The notes: a model not told the origin generated them from the sequence alone. A DNA stretch of 64,000 nt from Epiperipatus broadwayi (GCA_028023455.1 JAQFVV010012441.1:5252992-5316991), one strand, 5' to 3'; counted from the stretch's first letter, positions 12,426 through 24,968 are shown. Program-made: numbers and translations.

Positions 12426-13085
12426 TTAAGAAATTACTCTGCCTAGACTTATTATCAAAAACTTAATACAATAAATTATATAAATTCTCAATAAGTTTCG
12501 ACAAAATTTACTGTTTTAATCAATATAATAATAAACAAAATACTGCATTCTGAATCCAATGTAGGGACATAAATTGTGAAAAAATAGCCCTAGGTGATAT
12601 TGACCAAATAATTTGTTCTAGTAGTAGTCATTTGTTGATATAAAAGTGAATTCAAAAGTCAGAAGTTAGATTTAAAAAAAGAATGTCATACTATAATATA
12701 CATCATTGATAGTTTAACTTATCGAAAAACTTGTAACTATCTGCTTAATCACCTAAAATCTCTTTCTCTGGTAAACAAGTTTTAATAAAAGAACTGATAT
12801 AAATCTAATAAAGCTTTGACACTATCATAGATCATTTCTTCTAAAATTGCATCCTTATTCCAATGCAGTATTTGTAATCTTGTATAAATAATTGGAATAC
12901 TTTTTTTTTTTTTAAATTTCTACCGCCTTTGTTATTGCTATTATTTATACCATTTTGCTGATCATTCCAAAAGACATTTAGCCAGATTTAATAATATTGA
13001 TTAATTTTAAATGAGATATTTGTCTAAGTCAATCAATGTAGATAAATTTCAAAATACAGTTATCAAAATATTCCATTAGTCAAAC
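12426..13085. other. Unassigned AT-rich DNA
   Basis: No recognisable feature apart from a 13-base T run near 12901. Confidence 0.5.
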
Positions 13086-13087
13086 AT

Positions 13088-13185
13088 TGATAGCTGAGAG
13101 GTCAGCGCAGCAGCCTTGCAAGCAAGCAGTTGCTTGCAGACATTTGTAGCAGGTTCGCTTCCGCCGATGGCTTTGACATAAAGAA
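13088..13185 (+). repeat. tRNA-derived SINE, degenerate head
   Basis: A-box-like TAGCTGAGAGGTCAGCGC is followed by an anticodon-like loop CTTGCAA, an extra ~25-base insertion (GCAAGCAGTTGCTTGCAGAC, partly self-complementary) and a B-box-like GGTTCGCTTCC. It ends GGCTTTGACATAAAG. The B-box A-to-C change and the TTTGACATA tail are shared with the element at 11.05 kb, which supports one SINE family. It is too degraded to be a tRNA. Confidence 0.6.
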
Positions 13186-14815
13186 AAAAATTCCATTATT
13201 TGCTATGTCTTTGTCATTTTTAAGATAGTAAAGAATTCCAAATCTATTACTCGTGTTGCTTTCCCCATTGTTCTTGATTTTTGACATTCAGAATCTAAAC
13301 AAGAAAAATTCAAAATCAATTAGAATCTGTAGAATTATGCTACAGAAATGATTGTTGCCACAAATATGTTAACTCTTTGTTATAGGTAAAGATAAAAAAA
13401 AAAAAAAACATGATGAGACAAAGAGAAAATAAAACCGGAAGAAATAACTTTTGCGACAAAACATTATTTAATATTAGACGATACAAATTATTTGTTATTT
13501 AACGTAGCAAAAAACAACTTTAGGCAATTATCCTCTATTTATTTTTATTTAAAATATGGCATGTAACTTTTATGAGTTAAACTATTATTTAAATAATATA
13601 ACCAGTTTTCGCTCATGCAGTGCTTATTAATTTTTTTTTTTTTAAATGTTCTTGAATAAACGTATTTCTACTAATTGCCACTTGAATTGAGCTGGAAATA
13701 TTATTCAGAAAAATTCAAAACTCAACCGTTTTTCGAAGAAGGAATGAACTAGGTTCTTTCCATGTAACATACGAACATACTTATATATTTATAGTATGTA
13801 ATTATTATCATATTCGAGGTATACACTTTTTAAAAAAATCCAAAAGACAGATTGAAAAAATAAACTTATCCAATGCGAGGATGAAAAATGAAATGAAAAT
13901 TTGATTATTGTTTGAGGAAATTATAAATTCGAACGTGAATAAAATTGAGTATATATTTTAGAATAATTATAAAAAATACTGCGGTAATTAAAATTGTCAT
14001 CATATTTGAAGATTAATTCAACAAAACATTAAAAATACCTTTTGGAACAATAGTGATGATGATAATATCATTATGAATCAATAAATATAAATAATAAAAT
14101 GATGTTTTATTATTTTTTCTGAAACGAATTAATATAGCGTTTAATAACTTAATTCTGTTCAAATAAAAAAAAAATTCTCTACTCTATTACTGATGAAATA
14201 TGTAATTTCAATTTCGTTTTTTTTTTCTTGTACAAATTTAATAATTTCAAATAATAATCCAATATTTCTTAGCTATTGATTGTATTTTGAGGCCGGACAT
14301 TGAAAAGAATTATATCAAAACTAAGATAATTTTAATTTATAATCAATATGCGGTTTTAAAATTAAACAGATCACGTAATGAAAGATATTTTAAAGAAAGA
14401 AGATGGATTTATGAGGTATATTTCAAAATTGATTTCTTATAAAAAAGATTCGGATTGTTAAAAAAAAATACAATACTTGAAACAGCAAAATTAAAAGAAT
14501 TCTCTCTTTTTTAAATTTAAAACTATAATTAAAATATAAAACGCTTTATATTTAATTGAATAAAAATATTTTCAAATATTTTTTTAAAAGAAAGTTAATT
14601 ATATCTAATACATAAAATTGATTGCACGTGTTTATTAGTTTCTAATATTTTTCTTTATGGATATCCATCCATATTTTTATTTTATTTAAAAGCGTGTAGT
14701 TATCACAGTATTTTTTTTTCCATATATTCATCTTGACTTGCGATGACACTTCGAACTCAAATAGCTTTAAATTAATCATGGCAAAAAAAAAATACATTTC
14801 CACCAATCATAATTC
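13186..14815. other. Unassigned AT-rich DNA
   Basis: No gene, RNA or known repeat recognised. Only homopolymers and AT-rich sequence are visible. Confidence 0.5.
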
Positions 14816-14817
14816 AC

Positions 14818-15225
14818 TTTACAATTTTCCTTAGACAATCTCAATATCAATAACAATCAACAATCTCTATTTTTTGTCAAGGCAGTCTCTTTTTAACAAC
14901 GGAGGTGGAATCCCGTCTTTATTTATGGTCCCATATATTTATTAAGATATGAATTATTACAACTTGATAATAAATATTGAAATTATTAATACAAAGAAGT
15001 TTAAATAAATCACTTTAAACAGGTAAATATAACACCTGTTCCGAATACAGACTAAAAAATAGTCAATTACGACATTGCATTATACTTTTCAAATTGCACC
15101 CAAAGTATTACTTAAATAATGAGTGTAATAATGAGCAGGGCTAAATGGCTTTATAGGTGATCATTAAAATCAGTCAACACTTAGACAATCCCAATATCAA
15201 TAACAATCAATAATCATATCTCAAA
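14818..15225 (-). repeat. Repeat family 3, R-U-R copy
   Basis: An R segment (TTAGACAATCTCAATATC, AATAACAATCAACAATC) at about 14830-14895 recurs in the same orientation at about 15168-15213. Between them lies a ~280-base unit U. The reverse complement of this R-U-R layout is found at 30.12-30.55 kb, so the arrangement is a property of the family. No coding capacity and no hammerhead core recognised. A tandem or LTR-like non-autonomous element is possible. Confidence 0.7.
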
Positions 15226-18200
15226 GAGTCCACATAAAGAACGTTTAGCACTTGTAATATATTTCCAAACAAAATGAAATATTTATTTTCATAACAACTA
15301 CTCTCTGATATTATATCACTATTACTTTTTTTTTTATTAATTTTACAATTATTTTTTACTATTTTAATGAACAATCCTCCAGGCATAGAAAGTAGTAATA
15401 TTTTGCATAATAATCCATTAAATTTCGTTTTTGTACATCCTTTTTAACATGTGATATTCAAAGAGATACCTGAATTTATCTGTGCAAACAGGTATACGAT
15501 TACCAAGTAAAACTACTGATCAAAGTACAAATGCTAAAGTTAAAACATTTTTGATTGCCAGGTCTCATTCGATACTAAAACCAAGGTAAAATAATCTAAT
15601 CAAGCTGACTACATATTTACATTTTCAATATATATATATATTGCAAAAATAATCATAAGAGATAAATAAGCTATAAAAATATAGGTTTTCATTTATGAAA
15701 TCTAACCAAAAGCATGAAGACTCTTGGGCCTAAAATTTCTGTGTTGAATTAATAATTGCATTAATCTTGGAATTTATTATTTTATCTAGTCTAAGTATAA
15801 ACCAACTCTGCAGTAGTTTCAGAAAAAGTGCTTTTACATAGATCATCTCTTTGAATTTTCCTTGAAATTCATTAAAATAAAAACTTATGAGGATAAAAAT
15901 CTAAGTTATTTATATTTGGTGACTTCTGTTAAGTTGAATTATTCATTCTGCCTCTCTATTTAACCTATTATCAATCTACATAATTCTGTTATTTCATATT
16001 TTTTTTTGCCTATAAGGAATCCACATTGCCTATGTTTTCAACATTTATTCATTAATAAAAACCTACACATTCACTCTTCAAATTGTTTCTTCTTCCTTTC
16101 ATCCAACCTTTACAGAATTCTAATAATGTCTCATTTAATACCAGGTATTTTTTCCAATTTACCTGACTTTTTTTTCCTTGAAGAAGATTGTAGATAACTA
16201 AAAACAATATTACCATCAATTGATTGGAGGTTATAGATCAAGTGTATTTAGCCAATAACCGTAACTAACATTTTCCAATTTACAGTATAGTGGGAATGTG
16301 GCCATAATTTAATTTTCTTTGCTATGATTACTAATATTAAAGGATAATTACTGACATACCTGTATTTTTCATTTCTCATTATAAAAAAAAAACCTTGTCT
16401 TTTGGGTTTAATCTCAGACATAAAATATAGTTACAATATACTGGTTGATGTTTATTTGTCACTAGATATTCCTGTTTATTTTCCATATAAATATCAACAT
16501 TATTCTTACAGCTTCAATGGAAAGAATAAATTGAGTAAACATTTACCATGCTTGATTCATTAAAAATCTCATAAGAATACTATGTATATCCACTTTAAAC
16601 AAGCAAACAAATACATGTATCCTACTATAGAACCATTTACTGGCAGTTTGAATAATTAGTGGGCACAAAATAATATTATATTGTGTACCACATGTCCAGA
16701 TAAAATGTATGATGTTGCCTCTATTAGTATAAAAGGTGGAAGTATGCACATATGCAACTTATAAACTTATATCCCTTTATAGTATTCAATGTATTACATA
16801 ACATTACAAATACAATATTATTTTTGGTCATGAATTATAGTCTTCACTGATGGGACAAACCCCAGAGATTAATCTGGGGGTGGGAAGTTTGTAGCAATAT
16901 ACCGTATGTTTTCCACTCATGTTTGTTGTAGAGTGTATCAAGGCAGAGTGAAAATAACATTTTTGGAAAAATACCCCTAAGAATATGAGAGGAACTTTTC
17001 TTCTAAGTAAAATATTATTTCTTAAAGCATTGTTGTAGGGATATTAATATAAAAAGCTATTATTTGTTCACTTACAAAGTTTTCCAAGTCAGAAGGTGAT
17101 TGGTTCTTCACAAGCTCTCAGCATTATTATATAGGAACTAATGCATTGATTATGCCATAAAGTAATTTAAATATTTACCAAAAACGTTAATTTTACCATG
17201 TCTGGATTATAAATTATATGAAAGAACACCCTGCTGTAACAAAATCTTGAAAATGACATGAAAATGTTATTGAAATTAATAGCTTCATTGAGTACATAAT
17301 ATAAACCATTTCAAATGTTTGGGTAATAGTTTTGTAAATTTAAAATAAACTTTAATGCTAGCTTGTTATTTCATAATAACCCTAAAGTATGAAACATAGA
17401 TTTCTTATCATAACTCACGATCTATAAATGTTAGTACTTCAATGTTAGATAAATAGTTAAACTATTGAGCTACATAACACATGCATTGATTTAGAGATGA
17501 CATTGTGCCAGTTTAAAGAGAAATTTAACATGAGTTACATTTTCACTGGGACATGGTCCCCAAAGTCATGATCAAACCTATCTAATGGTTCATTTACATT
17601 TTTTAAAATAATAAGGCATAAAGCTAAAACTGATGATAGGTCATTATAAATAAGGGTCATACACATGAACACTAGAAACCTTGTCAAAAATCTAATGCCA
17701 TCTAGTAATAAGAGTAACAACAACAACAAAAACTGTATACCACATATCCAACTGATTACATGTTCATTATAGAACAGTTTTGAATAAGTTACAATTTTAA
17801 GTAAAACAATCTTAAATATTTCAAATTAAAGTTAAAAGCATTTCCATTATTTTCTAATGAGTGAAATATTTTTGGGATGGTATTTATTATGACTCTATTG
17901 GAATGCTTATTCGCTTTTTTTCTTGGCAAGATGAACAAGATGCTCCAATGATCAATGAAACGAGAACTACTAACATTGGCTATTGAGATGTTACACAAAA
18001 GAATCTTGAAATTTCTCAACTGCTTGAAATAAAACATGTTTTAAACCTATATTTTTAGGTAAATCATTAATTATAAAATTATAAACCTTTACTTTAAAAA
18101 AAATCTGTTTATCTTTTTAATGCTTTCTAAAATGCTTTACATAGTATATATATTTGCCATGTCAATTCACTAATTATAATATTGTTTATTATTAATTTTA

Positions 18201-18988
18201 TTTTAATTAATTTTGCAGAAATTTGCTAATTATTTATTATATGATTTTGTTTGACTAAAAGGTGTTTTGTTCATTAAAAAAATATATAAAGATCGAAAGC
18301 TACAGAAATTAGGTGCTTCAACAAATTGTTTATGTCATGTTTATCTTGTTAAATTAGTCACATTTTAGTATTTAAATTAGAAATTTGAGTTTCTTATTTT
18401 TTTCTTTTTCAAATGTAATTGGAGTAATGTTAATGTCAACATTATATTGACTTACTAACTCACAAGTAATATATACTCTTATTTTTTTAATTATTTACTC
18501 TATTTTCTAGGGATATAACTTAATTATGTAGCTATTTAATTTCATACTGTAAATATACTTGATTTAATTTATCAGTTTTCTATTTTATCTTATTTCATTA
18601 TTTAATTATGATCTCAATATAATTACAGTAGCGTTCTTTAAACTTTTAAAGTCTCCTAAACATAAATTCATTACTAATGCACATTTATATAATGTCTTAT
18701 AAAATAACTTTTTCAAAAATTAAAATATTTCACACACACATTTATATGGAGTACTTTTCTTTTCAGCTTTTCTCCACTACTTTGTGATTATGTTTAAAGT
18801 TAGATTATTAAATAATAAATCATAGATTTATGCTTTACACTTGTCCAAATTATAATGATATTAAATAATGCTAACACACTTACAATGTAAAGCTGTATAA
18901 ATTAATAGCAATTAACCAATTAAAATGGCTTAGCACTTTCAAGAAAATATATTTCTCATAATCATAGCCTGTTATGACCCATTCATTG
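15226..18988. other. Unassigned AT-rich DNA
   Basis: No supported gene. Short open frames near 16006, 16543, 17535 and 17789 have no recognisable domain. A small perfect hairpin (CCCCAGA-loop-TCTGGGG) sits near 16860-16879. Its function, if any, is unknown. Confidence 0.45.
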
Positions 18989-18989
18989 G

Positions 18990-19375
18990 ATTCATTTTAT
19001 ATGTATAATATGCAAACTTTATGCAAATGAGTCAGCCCATTTTTTAATACAGCAAAACATGCTTCTTTACGATTAATGGTGAAGGAATCTTCTGCTATGA
19101 AGTAAGCCTCATTTACCTTATGTTTAACTTCATGCCTCTCAGTACAAACCAATTTTGGTGAGACAACTTTGAACTCATGTCCAGATACTTTTTGATGTTG
19201 TTCAAAAATTGAAGTCCATTCTGGATTAGTATGTGACTTATTATACCTATACTTATGCTGTGACAACCTAGTAGCTATGGTGGCTCTGGTTTCATAGTAG
19301 TATGAGGCTTTGCAGCCATTGTGAGGACATGCAACATTATACATGGCCTGTGGTGTCTGATCAGAAGCTATGGTG
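18990..19375 (-). pseudogene. GIY-YIG endonuclease fragment, probably from a Penelope-like element
   Basis: The minus strand holds a 115-codon frame (18997-19344) that reads into GIY-YIG endonuclease C-terminal features: NVACPHNGCKASYYYET, then RATIATRLSQHKYR, then SIFEQHQKVSGHEF. In animal PLEs this corresponds to the 'xCPxxxCxxxYIGxTxRxxxxRxxxH' region. The usual YIG is YYE here. The frame extends a little upstream of the first Met with no stop, so the fragment is 5'-truncated. No RT part is visible. It belongs to a lineage distinct from the other PLEs in this window. The reading frame is unusually intact for its surroundings, so it may be a fairly recent fragment. Confidence 0.6.
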
Positions 19376-19849
19376 TTGCTATTAATTTATACAGCTTTAT
19401 GTTATAAGTGTGTCAGCACTATTTAATATTATTATAAAGTTAGATTATTGTACATAGTTTTTTTGCATAAAAATCATTATTAAAATTGTACCTTCAAAAC
19501 AAAAAAAATTAAAAATATCAATATCTTATGGATCTCTAGAAAATTAGAGTATTAATTTACATGTAAACAGTAAGGATCTTCATTTGATTTCAATACAAGT
19601 GACAATTTCTGATAGGTGCATTGTTTGGGTCTTAAAATAATTTTTGAATGCATTATTTCAACATTACAATTTGTATTTTTTAGTAATTTTTTACATATTT
19701 AAGCTTACTTATGCAATGCATTAGTAAAATATTTATTTTAAGCCAAAAACTACATGACTATTTTTTATTTTACTTGAGAATAATTGTTTCTAAAAAGTCA
19801 ATACAGTAAAACCTTAGTTATAGCAAGAAAAAAAGTTATTTCTTCTGGC
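19376..19849. other. Unassigned AT-rich DNA
   Basis: No gene or repeat recognised. Confidence 0.5.
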
Positions 19850-20130
19850 AAAATTTCCATATAATAGTGTCACCCAGTGCAAGCCATAGTTATCAGTGGA
19901 TGCTAAGATATTTGTGCATAAAAGCTCCATCTAATGTCCAGTCATTTAACATCACTAGACTAGTGTCTAGCTTGTGGCTATCATCAGAAGTATCTTGATC
20001 TGAGAACACTTCATATAGATCTTTGAAACTAATGCAACTCTCCAGCAGCTATCTTATACTTATTTAATTAACTGTAAAGCTATAAGCACAAAATAAAAGG
20101 ACAATATTGTTTTCAATTTAAAATAACACT
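19850..20130 (-). mobile_element. Foldback family 1, single arm
   Basis: Diverged copy of one arm: TTATCAGTGGATGCTAAG, TTTGTGCATAAAAGC, CTAGACTAGTGTCTAGCTTG and CTCCAGCAGCTATC match the 11.95-12.18 kb arm in order and spacing. The opposite arm is absent. It lies just outside the left end of the giant PLE palindrome. Another family 1 copy lies just outside the right end. Confidence 0.75.
19945..19997 (-). ncRNA. Hammerhead-like fold, family 1, with paired substitutions
   Basis: Minus strand: core CTGATGA intact, stem II TAGC/GCTA (other copies have TGGC/GCCA, so both sides changed), then GACA instead of GAAA, then CTAGTC. In stem I, several positions changed on both sides and still pair, although the pair next to the core is T-T. 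The GACA change predicts an inactive ribozyme. Confidence 0.55.
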
Positions 20131-20344
20131 CTTGTATATGGATAGAGATCTGAACACAATTCAGTATCAATACATTTTAGTGTAATTTGTTTTAATAACT
20201 ATAATTATTATAATCCTATGGATAGAAGTAATATTAAATCATAAAATATCAGACAATCACCAATTCTTATGCTAAACAAGTTTTAAAACAGTATTGTACT
20301 ATCTTCTCTTTCACTTTCTTTGCATATCTTTATATAATCATATA

Positions 20345-22500
20345 TATTGCTTATAACATTTTATTCATATACATTTTAATGCAACAAATTTTCTTAAAAA
20401 CTTCTTTATTTTCTTACAGTTTCGACTGTCCAGCAGTCTTCATCAGAGCTACAAGATTTGAATAATATAAATACATAACAATCATCCCCCCCCATATATA
20501 TATATATATAACCATAATTTTACACACATATATATAAAATATATATATCAAAATACATACATATATTTCCTTTATATATATACATAAAATTTACATCACC
20601 CCTAGACATATATATAATCCATACCTACATCTATATATATACATATGCATATCCAATATATAGACATACTTCTTTTAAACATACATATATACACATAGAT
20701 ATACATACGCCCATAGACATATATACAATCCTCATATATTTTTATAAATACACATCTATATTATAACAACATATTATATACCATTACATAAACATTTTTT
20801 TTTAAATTTTTACCTTTTGAAACTATTTTTACTAATTTTATTTTTTAAAAATCCTTTTAAATATTATTCTAGATTAATATTATTTTATAATATTATTAAT
20901 ATTATTTTATAATTATCTAATATATAACATCTTTTATTTTACTATCTTTAATTTTACTTTTTATATCTCTGATTCACTAATTAATATTTTTCTTAAACAC
21001 TATTTACCTCTATCTTTTTCCCTACTTTAATTAAAATGATGGTTATTTCAAAATTTCTTATCTTGTTTATTCATTTAAAACAGCTCCCTCTGTTATCAAT
21101 TTTAAAAAAACTTATAATTCTATTTTATATTTCCAACTTTCCAATTATATTCATTAACCATAATCAAATATTATGAATAAAACTACTTAACCATCATTTC
21201 ACATATAAATATACATATGAATATCAAATATCTATACATCTCCTACATATAGATAAATACATCTTCAGATCACCTCTAGACATATAAAAAAGTAAAAACA
21301 ATATATAAAAAATAAAAGAATAAATAATAAAAAAATAAAAATTAAAATTTCCCTACCTACATCTATACATACACACTTATGAATATCCAAAGATATACTT
21401 ATATCATTTAAAACATACTAATATATACATCCACACTCATAACACATGTACATACATATATCAATCCTCATATACATTTGTAATACCCACCCACATATAT
21501 ACTCAACTTACCTATAAATTACATATATAAATATACAAAACATATCCAATCCACCATTTTTTATATATTACCTTTAAAAACTATTTTATCTTTACTGTTT
21601 TTCATTTTACTATCTATCTTGTTTAATTATTATCTAATACATAATACATTTTTACTTCCATATCTATAACACAAAATCTATCCAATACACGATTTTTTAT
21701 ATTACCTTTTAAACTATTTTATTTTTACTTTTAGTTTTTTTAAAAAAAAAATTCAAATTTTTACAATTTTTTTTAAGCATTACCCTTTTATTATTTATTA
21801 TTACTATTATTTATATTAATATTATTCTTTTATCTTTCTTTTATCATTTCTTACTATTTATCTTATTTAATTATTATCTAATGCATAATATCTTTTGTAC
21901 TTTAATATCTCTACTTTTTCCTTTTAATAATATTATCTTTATTCTCTTCTGTTTTAAAGCCACTATATTTTTATTTTTTTAAAACACCTTCCTCTGTTAT
22001 CAATTTTATAAAGCTTATAACTCTATTTTCAACCTATATTTATTAACAATCTTTACAAGCCTTTTATCTATATCCGCATATTATAAGTTTTAACCTACTT
22101 TCTTTTATTACTATTATTATTACCATAATTATTAATCAATAACAATAATAGTCATGCTATAACACCAATATCATTTTCAAACCATATTCTAATTTTGTAT
22201 TCAATATTTCCCTCCCCATATACATACTTATATACACCTACTTAATTACCAATAGCCCTATAATCCAATACAAAACCTACCAACCCAATGTTCTTAGTAC
22301 CCCATCCCTATTTAAAATAGGCTTTATCCTCTTAATTAGTATTGCTTCTTTTATTTTTCTATCACTTCTTTTATTAGTATAACCTAGCATTTTAGTACTC
22401 TTTTTGTCAAATACATGCCCTGTTTCCATAGTGTGCAAATAAATTGGTAATTTTTCTGCATACCTATGTTGATTTAATCTCACAAAAATAGAATTCTTTG
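20345..22500 (-). pseudogene. Penelope-like element family D, left (minus) copy of the giant palindrome
   Basis: On the minus strand, 22500 down to 22277 encodes the end of a GIY-YIG endonuclease: SIFVRLNQHRYAEKLPIYL, then METGHVFDKKSTKMLGYTN, then EAILIKRIKPILNRDG, ending at a stop. About 1.9 kb of AT-rich 3' region with many ATACATATAT segments follows, then a terminal tail at 20345-20450. The 5' end is cut abruptly at the codon for SIF. Everything upstream (RT and the first half of the nuclease) is missing. The whole copy is matched, inverted, by 22840-27188. Non-autonomous as it stands. Confidence 0.85.
20412..20450 (-). ncRNA. Hammerhead-like core at the 3' end of PLE-D (left)
   Basis: Minus strand: CTGATGA, one extra A, stem GACTG/CAGTC (5 bp, loop CTGGA), GAAAC, TGTA. 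PLE terminal repeats are known to carry hammerhead motifs. Stem I is poor here (about 2 bp), so I call it hammerhead-like only. Confidence 0.45.
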
Positions 22501-24574
22501 TAATAGTGAAGAATATAATATTAATAGAAGAAAAACATAAGAAAGGTAATAAGGAAGAAGAAAGTGATAAATATAGAAAGAACAATATAAAAAAGGAGTA
22601 TATAGAGGTTAAGACATATAGTAATAATATAATTAAGAATATTAATAAAATTATTAGAAAAATTAATAAAAGATATAATAATGTAATTAAGTATAAGGTA
22701 CTAAATAAAAAAGTAAAAAATAACAAATATATTAGATAATAAATATATTAAAGATATAGGAAATTGTATAAATGGTGTATATCAAATAGATTGTAGATAT
22801 TGTAAGCAGAATATGATAAGGACTAAATATGTAAGTGAGACAAGATATTCTATTTTTATGAGGTTAAATCAACATAGGTATGACAAAAATTCACCCATTT
22901 ATTTGCTTACTATGGAAACAGGGCATGTGTTTGACAAAGAAAATATTAAAATGCTAGGATATACTAATAAAAGAAGAGAAAAAAAATAAAAAGCAATATT
23001 AATTAGGAGGATAAGACCTAGCTTAAATAGGGATGGGGAACTAAGTATCTTGTGTTGGTAGGTTTAGTATTGGATTTATAGGGCTATTAGTAATTAAAAT
23101 ATGTGTATATTTGTGTGTATTAGGTGTATATAAGTATGTATATTGGTAGGAAAATATTAAATACAAAATTAAAATATGGATTGAAAATGATATTGGTGTT
23201 ATAGCATGATTATTGTTGTTATTAATTAATATTATTGGTAATAATAATAGTAATAAAAGAAAATAGCTTAAAAGTTATAATATGTGGATATAGATAAAAG
23301 ACGTGTAAATATTGTTAATAAATATGGGTTAAAAATAGAGTTGTAAGTTTTAAAAAATTGATAACAGAGGAAGGTGTTTTCAAGAAATAAAAAGATAGTG
23401 ACTTTAGAACAGCAGAGAATAAAGATAATATTATTAAAAGAAAAAAGGAGAGATATTAAAGTACAAAAGATATTATGTATTAGATAATAATTAAATAAGA
23501 TAGATAGTAAGAAATGATGAAAGGAAGATTAAACAATAATATTAATATAAATAATAGTAATAATAAATAATAAAAGGGTATTGATTAAAAAAAATGTAAA
23601 AAGTTGTTTGAAATTTTTTTAAAAAAAAACTAAAAGTAAAAATAAAATAGTTTAAAAGGTAATATAAAAATGGTGTATTGGATAGGTTTTGTATTATAGA
23701 TAGGGAAGTAAAAATGTATTATGTATCAGATAATAATTAAACAGGAATAATAAAATGAAAAACAGTAAAGATAAAATAGTTTTTAAAGGTAATATATAAA
23801 AAAATGGGGTATTGGATATGTTTTGTATATTTATATATGTAATTCATAAGTAAGTTGAATATATATGTGGGTGGGTATGTATAAATGTATATGAGGATTG
23901 ATATATGTATGTATATGTGTTATGAGTATGGGTGTGTATATAAGTATGTTTTAAAGGCTATAAATATATCTTTGGATATCCATAAATGTGTCTGTATAGA
24001 TGTAGGTAGAGAATTTTTAATTTTTTAATTATTAATTATTTATTTTTTAATCTTTTACTTTTTATATAGTTTTTTATATATTGTTTTTACTTATTTATAT
24101 GTCTAGAGGTGATGTGACGATGTATGTATCTATATGTAGGGGGTGTATGAATATTTGATATTCATATGTATATTTATATGTGAAATGATGGTTAAGTAGT
24201 TGTATTTATAATATTTGAATATGGTTAATAAATATAATACAGAAGTTGGAAGTATAAAATAGAATTATAAGTTTTATAAAATTGATAATAGAGGAAGCTG
24301 TTTTAAATGAATAAACAAGATAGGAAATTTTGAAATAACTAACATTTTAATTAAAGCAGAGAAGAAGATAGAGCTAAATAGTGTTTAAAAAAAATATTAT
24401 TTCGTGATATACAGATAAAAGTTAAAAAAAGTAAAATTAAAGATAGTAAAGTAAAAGATGTTATATATTAGATAATTATAAAATAATATTAATAATATTA
24501 TAAAATAGTATTAATGAAGAATAATATTTAAAAGGATTTTTATATAATAAAATAAGTAAAAATAAAATATCACA

Positions 24575-24968
24575 TGATCACCATCTCATACTAGCACATA
24601 ATTGTTGTAAACAAAGCCACCCTGTGCTAACCAGAGTAATCAATGGATGCCAGAAGGGTTGTGCATAAATTCCCTATCTAATGCCTACTCATCCAATCCT
24701 TTTTGTGTTTTCAATTTCATTCTCATAGTTTTGTAGTAAAGTAGAGTTAAAAGGTGGCTGCTGGAGGGCTGCATTAGATCCTAAGATCTAGGTGCAGTGC
24801 TCTCAGATCCAAGGCTCCTCACTGATGATGGCCACATGCCAGAAACTAGTCTGGGGATATTGAATGAGTAGGCATTAGATAGGGATTTTATGCACAAGCC
24901 TTCTGGTATCCATTGATTACTCTGGTTAGCACAGGGTGGCACTACTGTATGGAGAGTTTTGCCTTTGT
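24575..24968 (+). mobile_element. Foldback family 1 element inserted in PLE-D
   Basis: The left arm is short: CATGATCACCATCTCATACT, then TGGATGCCAGAAGG, ending at TCATCCAATCC. The long unit follows: GTAGTAAAGTAGAGTTAAAA, GCTGGAGGGCTGCATTAGAT, hammerhead core, and TATGGAGAGTTTTGCC. The opposite PLE arm (about 20816-20850) provides the uninterrupted sequence AGTAAAAATAGTTTC. Here AGTAAAAATAAAAT lies on the left and GAAATAGTTTC on the right, so this is a real insertion with a short AT-rich target duplication that cannot be sized exactly. Confidence 0.85.
24809..24863 (+). ncRNA. Hammerhead ribozyme, family 1, best-preserved copy
   Basis: All core blocks match the consensus. Stem I is TCCTCA/TGGGGA (6 bp), then an internal loop GGC/TA, then CCAA against TTGA. 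The core is CTGATGA (24822-24828). Stem II is TGGC/GCCA with loop CACAT. GAAA lies at 24842-24845, and stem III is the minimal AC-TA-GT followed by C (24851), the expected cleavage residue. ACTAGT is self-complementary, so two transcripts could pair through a longer stem III. The newt satellite hammerhead has a similarly tiny stem III (established knowledge). Function is untested. Confidence 0.75.

Noticed and set aside
16860-16879. A hairpin as a transcription terminator or regulatory RNA
   Set aside because: An isolated 7-bp hairpin with no adjoining gene in eukaryotic DNA gives no basis for a function.
22506-22739. A 77-residue Lys/Asn-rich protein as a host gene
   Set aside because: It is the linker just before a degraded GIY-YIG domain of PLE-D in the same orientation, separated by one stop.
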